A stretch of DNA of 64,000 bases from Prevotella vespertina (GTDB lineage Bacteria > Bacteroidota > Bacteroidia > Bacteroidales > Bacteroidaceae): assembly GCF_009728485.1 (NCBI RefSeq), contig NZ_VVIQ01000001.1, forward strand, positions 248,001-312,000, given 5' to 3'. A program made the position numbers and the translations under genes. Below are positions 9,614 through 17,332 of this stretch, piece after piece. The notes under the pieces are model-generated. The model made no database searches. It saw only the letters and a program-made list of their open reading frames with translations, and had not been told where the DNA came from. How positions within the stretch are numbered: the stretch's first letter is position 1; each line of letters opens with the position of its first letter.

Positions 9614-10060
9614 TTAATACCCCTTTGGAAGGAACTCCGATATATCTCTACCAAAGTGTTGAAGCTCTCTCACCATACTAGAACTAATGCTTGACAGCTG
9701 CGGTTCAGCATAGAGAAAGATGGTTTCAACGCCTGACAATAATCTATTCACATCTACTTGCTCCCGTTCATATTCGAAGTCTTTCACACTGCGAACACCT
9801 TTTATAATATATGTCGCTTGCTCTCTACGAGCGAAATCAATGGTTAAATCGCTATATGCCCGTACTTCAATCTTGGGCTCATCAGCATAGAAACGCTTGA
9901 TACGCCTCACTCGCTCCTCTGCACTCAACATACACTTCTTCCGCTCATTCACCCCTACACCAATGATAATATGGTCGAAGAGCGGTAAAGCACGGCGTAC
10001 TATAGAGTCGTGCCCAATAGTAAATGGATCAAAACTACCAACAAAGAGTCCTTTATTCAT
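9614..10060 (-). CDS. coaD: pantetheine-phosphate adenylyltransferase (CoaD)
   Basis: 148 residues, close to the usual 150-165. The nucleotidyltransferase signatures are GSFDPFTIGH (8-17) and ISSSMVREL (about 125-133), the latter corresponding to ISSTxxR. CoaD transfers AMP from ATP to 4'-phosphopantetheine, the penultimate step of coenzyme A synthesis, in the cytoplasm. Its ATG at 10060 overlaps the last 8 nt of a 29-codon ORF, so translation of the two may be coupled. ybeY follows in the same transcript. Confidence 0.95.
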   Translation of the reverse strand: MNKGLFVGSFDPFTIGHDSIVRRALPLFDHIIIGVGVNERKKCMLSAEERVRRIKRFYADEPKIEVRAYSDLTIDFARREQATYIIKGVRSVKDFEYEREQVDVNRLLSGVETIFLYAEPQLSSISSSMVRELQHFGRDISEFLPKGY

Positions 10061-10142
10061 CTATTATCTCCCACTTAATCTTCTGTGCCAACATCTCCAA
10101 GAGAGCATTATCAGCAGCAGGAATACTTATTGTTCTATTCAT
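10053..10142 (-). CDS. 29-residue small ORF upstream of and overlapping coaD
   Basis: The ATG at 10142 has an unusually strong ribosome binding site for this genome (AAGGAGGT, 10154-10147). The product is 29 residues, beginning MNRTISIPAADNALLEMLAQ and ending KIKWEIIDE. The stop codon (10055-10053) overlaps the coaD start by 8 nt. A good promoter lies just upstream (10165-10196). The sequence pattern, a short beta-like stretch, then an amphipathic helix, then a Lys/Trp end, resembles small Bacteroidota proteins often seen next to toxin-antitoxin or unknown genes. I cannot assign a function. It may instead be a translational leader for coaD. Confidence 0.6.
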   Translation of the reverse strand: MNRTISIPAADNALLEMLAQKIKWEIIDE

Positions 10143-10164
10143 GTTTACCTCCTTGTTTCTACCG

Positions 10165-10196
10165 CAAATATAGTTTATTTCCATTAGAAAACCAAA
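10165..10196 (-). promoter_or_regulatory. promoter of the small ORF-coaD-ybeY operon
   Basis: On the minus strand TTTG (10196-10193), 20 nt, then TATATTTG (10172-10165). The predicted start is about 5 nt after the box, giving a leader of roughly 20 nt that contains AAGGAGGT before the small ORF. Confidence 0.75.
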
Positions 10197-10214
10197 TAGA
10201 TAACAACTTTCTTA

Positions 10215-11249
10215 TCAGTCAAATAGACTGGGTTGGAGCGGGTTGTCATGGAAAGAGTTGCGCCCTAAGTGGTCATAAGCAAGCTGAGTTGCAACACGCC
10301 CACGCGGTGTTCTCTTGATGAAACCTTCCATAATCAAGAATGGTTCGTACACCTCCTCAACAGTTCCAGCATCCTCACCAATGGCAGTTGCAATGGTTGA
10401 TACGCCAACAGGACCACCTCTGAACTTATCAATAATGGTAAGTAGTATCTTATTGTCTATCTCATCCAAACCATATTGATCAATGTTCAATGACTGCAAG
10501 GACATCATTGCTATTTCTGGAGTTATCGTTCCATTGCCCTTCACTTGAGCGAAGTCTCTTACACGTCGAAGCAATGAGTTACAGATACGAGGCGTCCCAC
10601 GCGAACGTCGAGAAATCTCAACAGCAGCCTCATCAACGATTGGAACCTTCAAAAGATACGCCGACCTCTTGATGATACGTTGTATTGTTTCGGGGTCATA
10701 ATACTCTAGATGTAGGTTAATACCAAACCTCGCGCGAAGCGGAGCAGTAAGAAGTCCACTGCGAGTAGTGGCTCCGACGAGTGTAAAAGGGTTCAGATCA
10801 ATCTGTATGGAACGTGCAGAAGGTCCCTTATCAATCATTATATCGATGCGATAGTCCTCCATTGCAGAGTATAAATACTCTTCAACGACAGGCGAAAGAC
10901 GATGAATTTCATCAATAAAGAGTACGTCGTTGGGTTCTAATGACGTCAGAATACCAGCCAAATCACCTGGTTTATCAAGCACTGGACCAGAAGTTATCTT
11001 AAAGCCAACGCCTAACTCGTTTGCAATGATATTGCTCAACGTCGTCTTACCCAGTCCTGGTGGACCATGCAAGAGCGTATGATCGAGTGGTTCTCCCCTA
11101 TACTTCGCCGCTTCAACGAACACTCGAAGGTTCTCAACAACCTTCTGCTGTCCACTAAAGTCATCGAATTTCAATGGGCGGAGAGCGTTCTCAAAGTCTT
11201 TCTCAGCCGATGAGAGCCTCTCTTCATGTATATCAAAATCTTCCGACAT
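10215..11249 (-). CDS. ruvB: Holliday junction branch migration helicase RuvB
   Basis: 344 residues. Walker [10 protein letters not shown] (about 63-71), Walker [10 protein letters not shown] (about 115-123), sensor/arginine-finger region [18 protein letters not shown] (about 160-177) and the C-terminal winged helix ending in [13 protein letters not shown]. RuvB hexamers drive branch migration with RuvA in recombinational repair. ruvA is not in the window. ruvB is divergent from the YitT gene and shares a 262-bp promoter region with it. Confidence 0.97.
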   Translation of the reverse strand: MSEDFDIHEERLSSAEKDFENALRPLKFDDFSGQQKVVENLRVFVEAAKYRGEPLDHTLLHGPPGLGKTTLSNIIANELGVGFKITSGPVLDKPGDLAGILTSLEPNDVLFIDEIHRLSPVVEEYLYSAMEDYRIDIMIDKGPSARSIQIDLNPFTLVGATTRSGLLTAPLRARFGINLHLEYYDPETIQRIIKRSAYLLKVPIVDEAAVEISRRSRGTPRICNSLLRRVRDFAQVKGNGTITPEIAMMSLQSLNIDQYGLDEIDNKILLTIIDKFRGGPVGVSTIATAIGEDAGTVEEVYEPFLIMEGFIKRTPRGRVATQLAYDHLGRNSFHDNPLQPSLFD

Positions 11250-11421
11250 GTTATCTTTCTGTTTTAGAAAAAAAGAGTACTTGCGAACGTGTCAAACATC
11301 CTTATGTAGGGACAAAACGGCTCGTTCAATATCTATTGAGTGTTTGTAAGATTCCAGTTATATACTCTTTATCAAATTGGATATATGACCTATGCTCTTT
11401 ACAAGTGCTATTTATTTTCTG

Positions 11422-11429
11422 CAAAGGTA
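11422..11429 (-). promoter_or_regulatory. -7 element of ruvB
   Basis: TACCTTTG on the minus strand. It predicts a leader of about 165 nt in front of ruvB. It lies back to back with the YitT -7 element at 11473. Confidence 0.5.
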
Positions 11430-11472
11430 GTGTATTTTTTCCGTGCAGATGCTTTGTTTCGGAAAATTTATC

Positions 11473-11480
11473 TAAATTTG
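11473..11480 (+). promoter_or_regulatory. -7 element of the first YitT gene
   Basis: TAAATTTG fits TAnnTTTG and lies 31 nt before the start codon at 11512. A TTTG at 11453-11456 is slightly closer (16 nt) than the usual 19-20 nt. Confidence 0.55.
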
Positions 11481-11511
11481 CAACATGAACTAACGCTTTA
11501 TCCTTATACGT

Positions 11512-12432
11512 ATGATCAACAGAATGAACAAGAAACTACTTTATCGTGAGATCCTCGACTACATCATGATAGCCGCAGGAATGCTCTTCTATGCAATCGG
11601 TTGGACTATCTTTCTATTGCCAAACCACATTGGCAATGGTGGTGTAGCAGGTTTTGCATCTATCATCTATTGGGGAAATGGAATCCCCGTAAGCTGGACT
11701 TACTTCTGTCTAAACGCTATTTTACTAGCTGTGGCACTAAAGGTTCTCGGCTTAAAGTTCTGTATTCGCACCATTTATGGTGTAGTAGTTCTTACCATCC
11801 TAGTGAATGTCTTGAGCCAAGCCTTCCCTCATCCAATGCTCTTGCATGGGCAACCTTTCATGTCAGCAATCATCGGAGCAGTCTTTTGTGGTGTTGGTCT
11901 TGCTTTCGGACTATCGTATAACGGAAGCTCAGGTGGCTCCGATATCGTTGCAGCTATCGTCAACAAGTATCGCGATATATCGTTAGGTCGGGTCATTCTA
12001 TTGGTTGATATGACGATCGTAACTGGTAGTTACGTCGTTCTTCACAGTTGGGAGCAAGTGATTTATGGCTATGTAAACCTCATCATAACGTCCTTCGTAC
12101 TTGATCAAGTCATCAATTCAAGTCGCAGATCAGTACAGTTCTTGATTATTTCTGAGCGTTATAAGGAAATATGCGATATGATTTCTCAAGACCAACCTCA
12201 CCGCACCAGCACCATTATTGACGCTAAGGGCTATTATACGGGGCATGACTTAAAGGTTGTAATCGTGGTTACACGCCAGCGAGAAGCCTCTTACGTTTAT
12301 CGTATGATAGATGAGATTGACCCTGACGCATTCGTTACACAGAGTCAAGTAATGGGCGTTTTCGGTAAGGGATTCGATAAGTTTAAGGTGAAACGTAAGG
12401 CACATAAAGAACAGACACCAACGACGATTTAG
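11512..12432 (+). CDS. YitT family membrane protein
   Basis: 306 residues: five or so N-terminal membrane segments (first at about 18-38, IMIAAGMLFYAIGWTIFLLP; GNGGVAGFASIIYW follows) and a soluble C-terminal DUF2179 domain (about 215-290). The segment [30 protein letters not shown] is typical of the family. The role is unknown. The start may be ATG 11512 or ATG 11524 (MNKKLL). A paralogue lies at 54168-55154 in a different operon. Repeat R3 begins 48 nt after the stop. Confidence 0.88.
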   Translation: MINRMNKKLLYREILDYIMIAAGMLFYAIGWTIFLLPNHIGNGGVAGFASIIYWGNGIPVSWTYFCLNAILLAVALKVLGLKFCIRTIYGVVVLTILVNVLSQAFPHPMLLHGQPFMSAIIGAVFCGVGLAFGLSYNGSSGGSDIVAAIVNKYRDISLGRVILLVDMTIVTGSYVVLHSWEQVIYGYVNLIITSFVLDQVINSSRRSVQFLIISERYKEICDMISQDQPHRTSTIIDAKGYYTGHDLKVVIVVTRQREASYVYRMIDEIDPDAFVTQSQVMGVFGKGFDKFKVKRKAHKEQTPTTI

Positions 12433-12447
12433 ATAGAATATGGCATA

Positions 12448-12464
12448 CTTCTCAAATTGAGAAG
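12448..12464. terminator. small palindrome after the YitT gene
   Basis: CTTCTCAA-A-TTGAGAAG, a perfect 8-bp inverted repeat around one base, 15 nt after the stop. It is too tight to fold fully as a hairpin, but may act as a short stem or a binding site. Confidence 0.3.
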
Positions 12465-12480
12465 ATTATAATAGGATATG

Positions 12481-12568
12481 AAGAGAGGCTTTCTTTGATG
12501 TAAAGAAAGCCTCTCTTCATGTCAAAGAAACGCCCTTCTCGGATGGAGAAGGGCGTTTCTTTGTTTTC
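12481..12568. repeat. 22-bp-period palindromic repeat locus R3 (four units)
   Basis: Units start at 12481, 12503, 12525 and 12547: exactly 22 bp each. Units 1 and 2 form a 15-bp hairpin (AAGAGAGGCTTTCTT with AAGAAAGCCTCTCTT). Units 3 and 4 form a 17-bp hairpin (AAAGAAACGCCCTTCTC with GAGAAGGGCGTTTCTTT). The spacers are TGATGTA, CATGTCA and GGATG. This is the most regular copy of the GC-rich family. It sits between the converging YitT and glutathione peroxidase genes and may also terminate transcription. Confidence 0.85.
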
Positions 12569-12587
12569 ATTCTTATCGTTCTTGCTT

Positions 12588-12716
12588 ACGAGGCACAACT
12601 TTGTTACACACTAACTACACCCTCCCTCTATATAACCCAACCGACTTCCGTTAGGCACTCCTCCCCTTTCGGAGAGGTTGGGTGGGGCTTCTCGGGGCGA
12701 CAGAGTAGGGTTTTCT
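12588..12716. repeat. C/G-rich block C1 next to repeat R3
   Basis: It begins ACGAGGCACAAC, then GTTACAC, a C-rich stretch, CTTCCGTTAGGCACTCC (12645-12661) and a hairpin-forming CTCCCCTTTCGGAGAGG followed by TTGGGTGGGG. The same order recurs at 58412-58570, and ACGAGGCACAAC recurs at 45344-45355. It ends exactly at the glutathione peroxidase stop codon. No open reading frame is apparent. Confidence 0.65.
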
Positions 12717-13328
12717 CTACAATTTCAAAGCCGCTTTAACACCTGCCTCAACGTCTTTCATATCTGCAGTAGGCTCAAAACGATCAATGACGTGACCATC
12801 TCTATCAACGAGGAACTTCGTGAAGTTCCACTTGATACTAGGGTCTTTTGCATAGTTAGGGTTGTCTGCCTTAAACTTTTCATCAAGGTATTTACCAATC
12901 TGAGTGGTCGTATCGAAACCTTTAAAAGGCTGTTGCGCCTTAAGGTAAGTGTACAAGGGTGACTCGCTCTTACCATTTACTACGATCTTAGCAAACTGTG
13001 GGAACGTAATGCCATAAGTACCCGTACAGAAAGAGTGGATGTCCTTGAGCGATCCAGGTGCTTGTGCTCCAAACTGGTTACAAGGGAAGTCTAGGATGAC
13101 AAAACCACGATCCTTGTAAGTATCATAGAGCTTTTGTAACGCCTCATATTGCGGTGTGAAGCCGCACTTTGTGGCTGTGTTTACAATGAGTAACACCTTT
13201 CCTTTATACTCTTTCAACTTGATGGTCTTCTCATTGCCATCCTTTACACTGAACTTATAAACGTTCTTCTGCGCCATAATAGGCAATGCCATCAACGCAA
13301 TGATAACTAATGATAATAGTCTTTTCAT
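12717..13328 (-). CDS. glutathione peroxidase family protein, periplasmic
   Basis: 203 residues. Signal peptide MKRLLSLVIIALMALPIMA with cleavage before Gln20. The thioredoxin-fold core has the peroxidatic residue as Cys, not selenocysteine (TATKCGFTPQ, C55), plus FPCNQFG (C83, Q85) and KWNFTKFLVD (W167, N168), which complete the catalytic set. Such Cys-type enzymes usually use thioredoxin to reduce hydroperoxides. The periplasmic location is inferred from the signal peptide. It lies 74 nt downstream of the sirtuin gene on the same strand. Block C1 abuts its stop codon. Confidence 0.93.
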   Translation of the reverse strand: MKRLLSLVIIALMALPIMAQKNVYKFSVKDGNEKTIKLKEYKGKVLLIVNTATKCGFTPQYEALQKLYDTYKDRGFVILDFPCNQFGAQAPGSLKDIHSFCTGTYGITFPQFAKIVVNGKSESPLYTYLKAQQPFKGFDTTTQIGKYLDEKFKADNPNYAKDPSIKWNFTKFLVDRDGHVIDRFEPTADMKDVEAGVKAALKL

Positions 13329-13402
13329 ACTCTTTTATTTCACATCCAAGTCACATCTCCTTCGAAACTCATCGAGTAGCAGCAATGAATGTGGATGTTC
13401 TT

Positions 13403-14095
13403 TTATAATAACTTTATTAATTCTTCCATTCCTTCACTAGCCCCCTTTTGAATGTGAATGACGTGTCCTGCACTCCCAGCAGGAGCGTTATCAGGGTCAA
13501 TGAGATAGATGGGGACACCTGGACGAACATATCTCACGAGCCCTGCCGCAGGGTAAACATTCAGCGAAGTACCGATGATAACGAACACATCTGCTTGTGC
13601 TGCTTCCTCCATAGCAGGCTCTATCATTGGCACAGCCTCACCAAAGAAGACAATGAAAGGACGCTCCAAAGAGCCATCACCAGCCAGCGTTCCTGGGGCT
13701 ACCTCACAATTCTCTGGGGGCAACTCTCTTATATATCTCGAGTCATAAGGGTCGTTACTTGAGCACACCTTAGATAGTTCTCCATGCAGATGAAGAACCT
13801 TCTTCGACCCTGCCTTCTCGTGTAGATTATCCACATTCTGCGTGATAACAACCACATCGTAAGCCTTTTCTAGTTCCTTAATCAGCTGATGCCCCTTATT
13901 AGGCAATGCTGTGTAAAGTTTCTTTCGGAGCTTATTATAGAAGTTGTTAACCAATGTTGGATTTGCTTCCCAGCCTTCGTGTGAGGCTACTTGTTCAACG
14001 GGATAATCTTCCCAAAGCCCATCGTTACCACGAAAAGTCTTGAAGCCGCTTTCGACAGACATACCTGCACCCGTTAAGAATACTACTTTCTTCAT
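13403..14095 (-). CDS. Sir2-family NAD-dependent protein deacylase (CobB-like)
   Basis: 230 residues, cytoplasmic. NAD-binding motif GAGMSVESGFKTFRG (10-24), catalytic region TQNVDNLHEKAG with the downstream LHLHGEL (catalytic His), and the GTSLNVYPAAGLV and IDPDNAP segments of the Rossmann fold. Only two Cys (KVCSS and PENCEV) occur where E. coli CobB has the four zinc-binding Cys, so the zinc site is incomplete. It removes acyl groups from protein lysines using NAD+; which acyl group is not clear. It has its own promoter and is divergent from the FKBP cluster. Confidence 0.88.
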   Translation of the reverse strand: MKKVVFLTGAGMSVESGFKTFRGNDGLWEDYPVEQVASHEGWEANPTLVNNFYNKLRKKLYTALPNKGHQLIKELEKAYDVVVITQNVDNLHEKAGSKKVLHLHGELSKVCSSNDPYDSRYIRELPPENCEVAPGTLAGDGSLERPFIVFFGEAVPMIEPAMEEAAQADVFVIIGTSLNVYPAAGLVRYVRPGVPIYLIDPDNAPAGSAGHVIHIQKGASEGMEELIKLL

Positions 14096-14121
14096 ACGAC
14101 CTTACATTTGTTTCTATTCCA

Positions 14122-14129
14122 CAAATTTA
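14122..14129 (-). promoter_or_regulatory. -7 element of the sirtuin gene
   Basis: TAAATTTG on the minus strand, 26 nt before the start codon at 14095. Confidence 0.5.
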
Positions 14130-14173
14130 GTTATTTTAATTCGATTAATGTGATTCAATACCTTAAAAAATAG

Positions 14174-14181
14174 TATCTTTG
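14174..14181 (+). promoter_or_regulatory. -7 element of the FKBP cluster
   Basis: TATCTTTG on the plus strand, 32 nt before the ATG at 14214. The divergent sirtuin -7 element is 44 bp away. Confidence 0.55.
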
Positions 14182-14213
14182 CACATTAATAATAAATAAC
14201 TTCAAGAACTAAA

Positions 14214-14819
14214 ATGGATAAATTAAGCTATGCACTGGGCATCGGTATCGGTTCCCAACTCGCTGGTATGGGAGCGAAGGGATTAAATATCGACGACTTC
14301 GCACAGGCTGTTAAAGATGTAATATCAGGCACTCCTTTGAAGGTTGATAACGCTGAGGCACAATCCTTAGTACAGGCTTTCTTCCAGGAACAAGAGGAAA
14401 AGCAACGTGCTGCAGCGGCTGAGGCTGGAAAGGTAGCAAAGGCTGCTGGAGAGTCATTCTTGGCTGAGAACGCAAAGAAAGAGGGTGTGGTTGTATTGCC
14501 TTCAGGTCTCCAATACCAAGTACTAAAGGAGGGTAATGGTAAGAAACCAAGCGCAACTGACCAGGTGAAGTGCCACTATGAGGGTACACTTATCGATGGG
14601 ACGATCTTTGATAGCTCCTATCAACGTAACGAACCAGCCACTTTTGGACTCAACCAAGTCATTGCTGGATGGACAGAAGGCGTACAGTTGATGTCGGAAG
14701 GGGCTAAGTATCGCTTCTTCATACCTTACAATCTCGCTTATGGAGAGCGTGGCGCAGGTGCACAGATACCACCATTTGCAGCACTTGTATTCGATGTTGA
14801 ATTACTCAAAGTATTATAA
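14214..14819 (+). CDS. FKBP-type peptidyl-prolyl isomerase 1 (no signal peptide)
   Basis: 201 residues. The N-terminal helical dimerisation-type domain (LSYALGIGIGSQL, then an Ala/Glu-rich helix) is followed by the FKBP domain (about 105-201): VKCHYEGTLIDGTIFDSSY, VIAGWTEGVQLMSEGAKYRFFIP and [14 protein letters not shown]. The aromatic and Asp residues of the active site are present. With no signal peptide it should act in the cytoplasm. It catalyses cis-trans isomerisation of Xaa-Pro bonds. It is the first of three related genes in a row. Confidence 0.93.
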   Translation: MDKLSYALGIGIGSQLAGMGAKGLNIDDFAQAVKDVISGTPLKVDNAEAQSLVQAFFQEQEEKQRAAAAEAGKVAKAAGESFLAENAKKEGVVVLPSGLQYQVLKEGNGKKPSATDQVKCHYEGTLIDGTIFDSSYQRNEPATFGLNQVIAGWTEGVQLMSEGAKYRFFIPYNLAYGERGAGAQIPPFAALVFDVELLKVL

Positions 14820-14913
14820 ATTAATATCTGCTAGGGCGTTATAAGTACTCTTAATAACTTATGATAGCCCTACAGAACATATATTAATGCCTAAAAACTA
14901 AACAATAAAATAA

Positions 14914-15840
14914 ATGAAGAAAGTTTATCTTTTAGCCGCAATGGCTATGGCAGCTGTAGGCTTCACAGCCTGTGGCAATTCTGCTCCTAAGGAGGATTTG
15001 AAGTCTGATGTAGACTCTTTAAGCTACGCATTCGGTATTGACCAAGGTCAAAGTGTTAAGCAGTATCTACAGCAGATGCAGATTGATACCGCTTACATCG
15101 ACGAGTTCATCAAGGGTATGAACGATGGTGTTCAGGGCGCAGATGACAAGAAGAAGGCTGCTTATAACGCTGGTATCGGTGTTGGACAGCAGATGAATAT
15201 GGTCATTAAACAGCAGATTAACCGCCAGATCTTTGGTGATGATTCAACCAAGACTATCTCTCTGAAGAACTTCTTGGCAGGCTTTGCTGCAAGTGCAAAG
15301 GGCAAGAATCAGAAGATGACTGTTGAGCAGGCTCGTAACATAGAGCAGACTACTTCAAAGGCAATTCAGATGAAGAACGCTGAGAAGACATACGGTCCTA
15401 ACAAGAAGAAGAGCGATGCTTACATGGCTGCTAATGCAAAGAAACCAGGCGTAAAGACCATTGCGCAGGGTGTACAGATTAAAGAACTTAAGGCTGGAAA
15501 TGGCGCTGTTCCAAAGGCTTCTGATGTAGTGAAAATCAACTATGTTGGTAAGACTATCGAGGGCAAAGTGTTTGATCAACGCAATGATGCAACTATGCCT
15601 GTAGGTGGTGTAATACCTGGTTTTACAGCTGCATTGACCACTATGCCAGTTGGTTCTAAGTGGGAGATTACAATCCCTTACAGTGCTGCTTATGGTGCAC
15701 AACAGCCTAGCCCAGACATCAAGCCATTCTCAACACTTGTGTTCACGGTTGAGTTGTTGGGTATTGAGAAGGCTCCACAAGGTCAGCCAGGTATGCCTGC
15801 TGGTATGCCAGAGCAGGTTAGCGGTAAGCCAGCAAAGTAA
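14914..15840 (+). CDS. FKBP-type peptidyl-prolyl isomerase 2, lipoprotein
   Basis: 308 residues. It has a lipoprotein signal peptide with the lipid-attached Cys at position 20 (GFTACGNS). An FkpA-like helical domain (DVDSLSYAFGIDQGQSVKQY) leads into a C-terminal FKBP domain (about 195-288; [37 protein letters not shown]). A Gly/Pro/Met-rich tail closes the protein. It is probably anchored to a membrane facing the periplasm and helps envelope proteins fold. 94 nt separate it from the first FKBP gene. A terminator-like hairpin and a repeat locus follow. Confidence 0.93.
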   Translation: MKKVYLLAAMAMAAVGFTACGNSAPKEDLKSDVDSLSYAFGIDQGQSVKQYLQQMQIDTAYIDEFIKGMNDGVQGADDKKKAAYNAGIGVGQQMNMVIKQQINRQIFGDDSTKTISLKNFLAGFAASAKGKNQKMTVEQARNIEQTTSKAIQMKNAEKTYGPNKKKSDAYMAANAKKPGVKTIAQGVQIKELKAGNGAVPKASDVVKINYVGKTIEGKVFDQRNDATMPVGGVIPGFTAALTTMPVGSKWEITIPYSAAYGAQQPSPDIKPFSTLVFTVELLGIEKAPQGQPGMPAGMPEQVSGKPAK

Positions 15841-15872
15841 TTCCAAGACATCTTAAGATAATAAATAAGGAG

Positions 15873-15893
15873 GGTCAGGTGCATAGCCTGACC
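15873..15893. terminator. terminator of FKBP gene 2
   Basis: GGTCAGG (15873-15879) pairs with CCTGACC (15887-15893) around a 7-nt loop, followed by TTCTTTG. Confidence 0.65.
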
Positions 15894-15946
15894 TTCTTTG
15901 AATCATTTCCTTTTAAGCAAACAATCATCCCTTATAGAATAGGGAA

Positions 15947-16012
15947 TTATACACACGAGTATAATCAGTTATACAGACGTGTATAATCAGTTGGACACAC
16001 GAGTATAATCAA
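15947..16012. repeat. 22-bp-period palindromic repeat locus R4 (three exact 22-bp units)
   Basis: Three tandem units at 15947, 15969 and 15991, each exactly 22 bp. Each has the form TTATAC, a six-base centre (ACACGA, AGACGT), GTATAA, then TCAG; the last unit begins TTGGAC and ends TCAAG. Each unit is palindromic. The sequence is unrelated to the R1/R3 family. It lies 107 nt after FKBP gene 2 and 50 nt before FKBP gene 3. Confidence 0.85.
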
Positions 16013-16061
16013 GCAACATCTATAGGAAAGGGAAACATCTTTTATTAAACAAATATAGGTT

Positions 16062-17123
16062 ATGAAGAAAGTAATCATGCTGGCTCTGCTTATTGCGGCA
16101 GGCTCAGCTTTTAACACAGCAAGCGCTCAGAGTAAGAAAAAAGATAAGAAGAACAAAGCTACAACAGAGTGTTCAGAGACTTGCAAGACGGCACCTATCG
16201 TATTGAAGAGTGCTGCCGATTCATTGAGTTACGCAACAGGTATGACCATGTCAAACGGCTTGGACGCCTATCTTGAGCAACAATTCGGTATAACAAAGGA
16301 GTTAATGCCCGACTTCATCAGGGGCTTGAAGGAAGGAATCAGCAAACGCAAGGATGCGAACTTCGCTGCTCATGGAGTGGGTATAGCCGTCAGTCGCCAG
16401 ATAGAAAGCCGTTTGCTCCCAAATATGGTTAGTCAATTCGAAGAGTCAAAGAGCCCAATTGACACAGAGATACTATACAGTGGAATCGTAGCAGCTATGT
16501 CCAAGGACACGACAATGATGTCATCAGCAACTGCAGCAAAGCTCTTTGAAGCAAAAGAAATGGCTATCAGACAGCAAAAAGAGGCTGAAGCAAAGGCTAA
16601 AGCGGCTGAGAACAAAGCAAAGAACGAGGCTTTCATGGCAGAAAATAAGGCTAAAGAAGGGGTCATAACGCTCCCTAGTGGCTTGCAATATCGCATTATT
16701 AAGAACGGAACAGGCGCCATTCCAAAGGCTACTGACGATGTTCAGGTAATCTATGAAGGCAAGACTATCGACGGAAAGGTATTCGATTCAACTGCAAGAC
16801 ATGGTAGCGAGTTCGACACCTTCAACGTTGGTGGGCTCATCAAGGGCTGGACTGAGGCTTTACAACTTATGCCCGTAGGTTCTAAGTGGGAAATTTTTAT
16901 CCCTTACAACTTGGCTTATGGCGAGCGTGGAGCAGGTCGCGACATCGCTCCTTATTCAACTCTTATCTTCACATTGGAGCTTAAAGACATTGATGGAGTG
17001 CATGTGGTAAAAGCTTCACAGCCTACTCCCTCTAAGGAAACCGAGGCTAAGAAGGATAGCAAGACAGCGAAGAAATCTCAGCCAAAGAGCGCAAAGAAAG
17101 CATCTTCAAAGGCTGGTAAATAA
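16062..17123 (+). CDS. FKBP-type peptidyl-prolyl isomerase 3, periplasmic, Lys-rich tail
   Basis: 353 residues. The signal peptide ends TASA before [10 protein letters not shown], so the mature protein starts with Gln and a Lys cluster. An FkpA-like helical domain ([18 protein letters not shown]) and an Ala/Lys/Glu-rich helix (about 165-200) precede the FKBP domain (about 205-310; [30 protein letters not shown]). The C-terminal 40 residues are Lys/Ser/Ala-rich and probably disordered. It is a periplasmic prolyl isomerase paralogous to the two upstream genes. A strong terminator follows. Confidence 0.93.
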   Translation: MKKVIMLALLIAAGSAFNTASAQSKKKDKKNKATTECSETCKTAPIVLKSAADSLSYATGMTMSNGLDAYLEQQFGITKELMPDFIRGLKEGISKRKDANFAAHGVGIAVSRQIESRLLPNMVSQFEESKSPIDTEILYSGIVAAMSKDTTMMSSATAAKLFEAKEMAIRQQKEAEAKAKAAENKAKNEAFMAENKAKEGVITLPSGLQYRIIKNGTGAIPKATDDVQVIYEGKTIDGKVFDSTARHGSEFDTFNVGGLIKGWTEALQLMPVGSKWEIFIPYNLAYGERGAGRDIAPYSTLIFTLELKDIDGVHVVKASQPTPSKETEAKKDSKTAKKSQPKSAKKASSKAGK

Positions 17124-17203
17124 AGTCTAGAGACTCTTTCCTCGATATTAAGAAACGTAAGCTAATGGGCGAAGAAATACCTTACTATTAGCTTCTATAT
17201 AGA

Positions 17204-17233
17204 CAAAATGCACCCAAGAGGTGCATTTTGTTT
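17204..17233. terminator. terminator of the FKBP cluster
   Basis: CAAAATGCACC (17204-17214) with GGTGCATTTTG (17220-17230), a perfect 11-bp stem and a 5-nt loop, followed by TTTGTC. Confidence 0.85.
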
Positions 17234-17237
17234 GTCA

Positions 17238-17273
17238 TTTTGTTGCCTATTCAATAATTATTATCTACTTTTG
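17238..17273 (+). promoter_or_regulatory. promoter of the Lrp-family regulator
   Basis: TTTTGTTG (17238-17245) followed after 20 nt by TACTTTTG (17266-17273). The start codon is at 17333, about 60 nt downstream. Confidence 0.65.
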
Positions 17274-17332
17274 CTCTACTTCAAATAAGCGTTTTCAACA
17301 ACATAACAAATCAAGTATATCAATAGAAAGAG

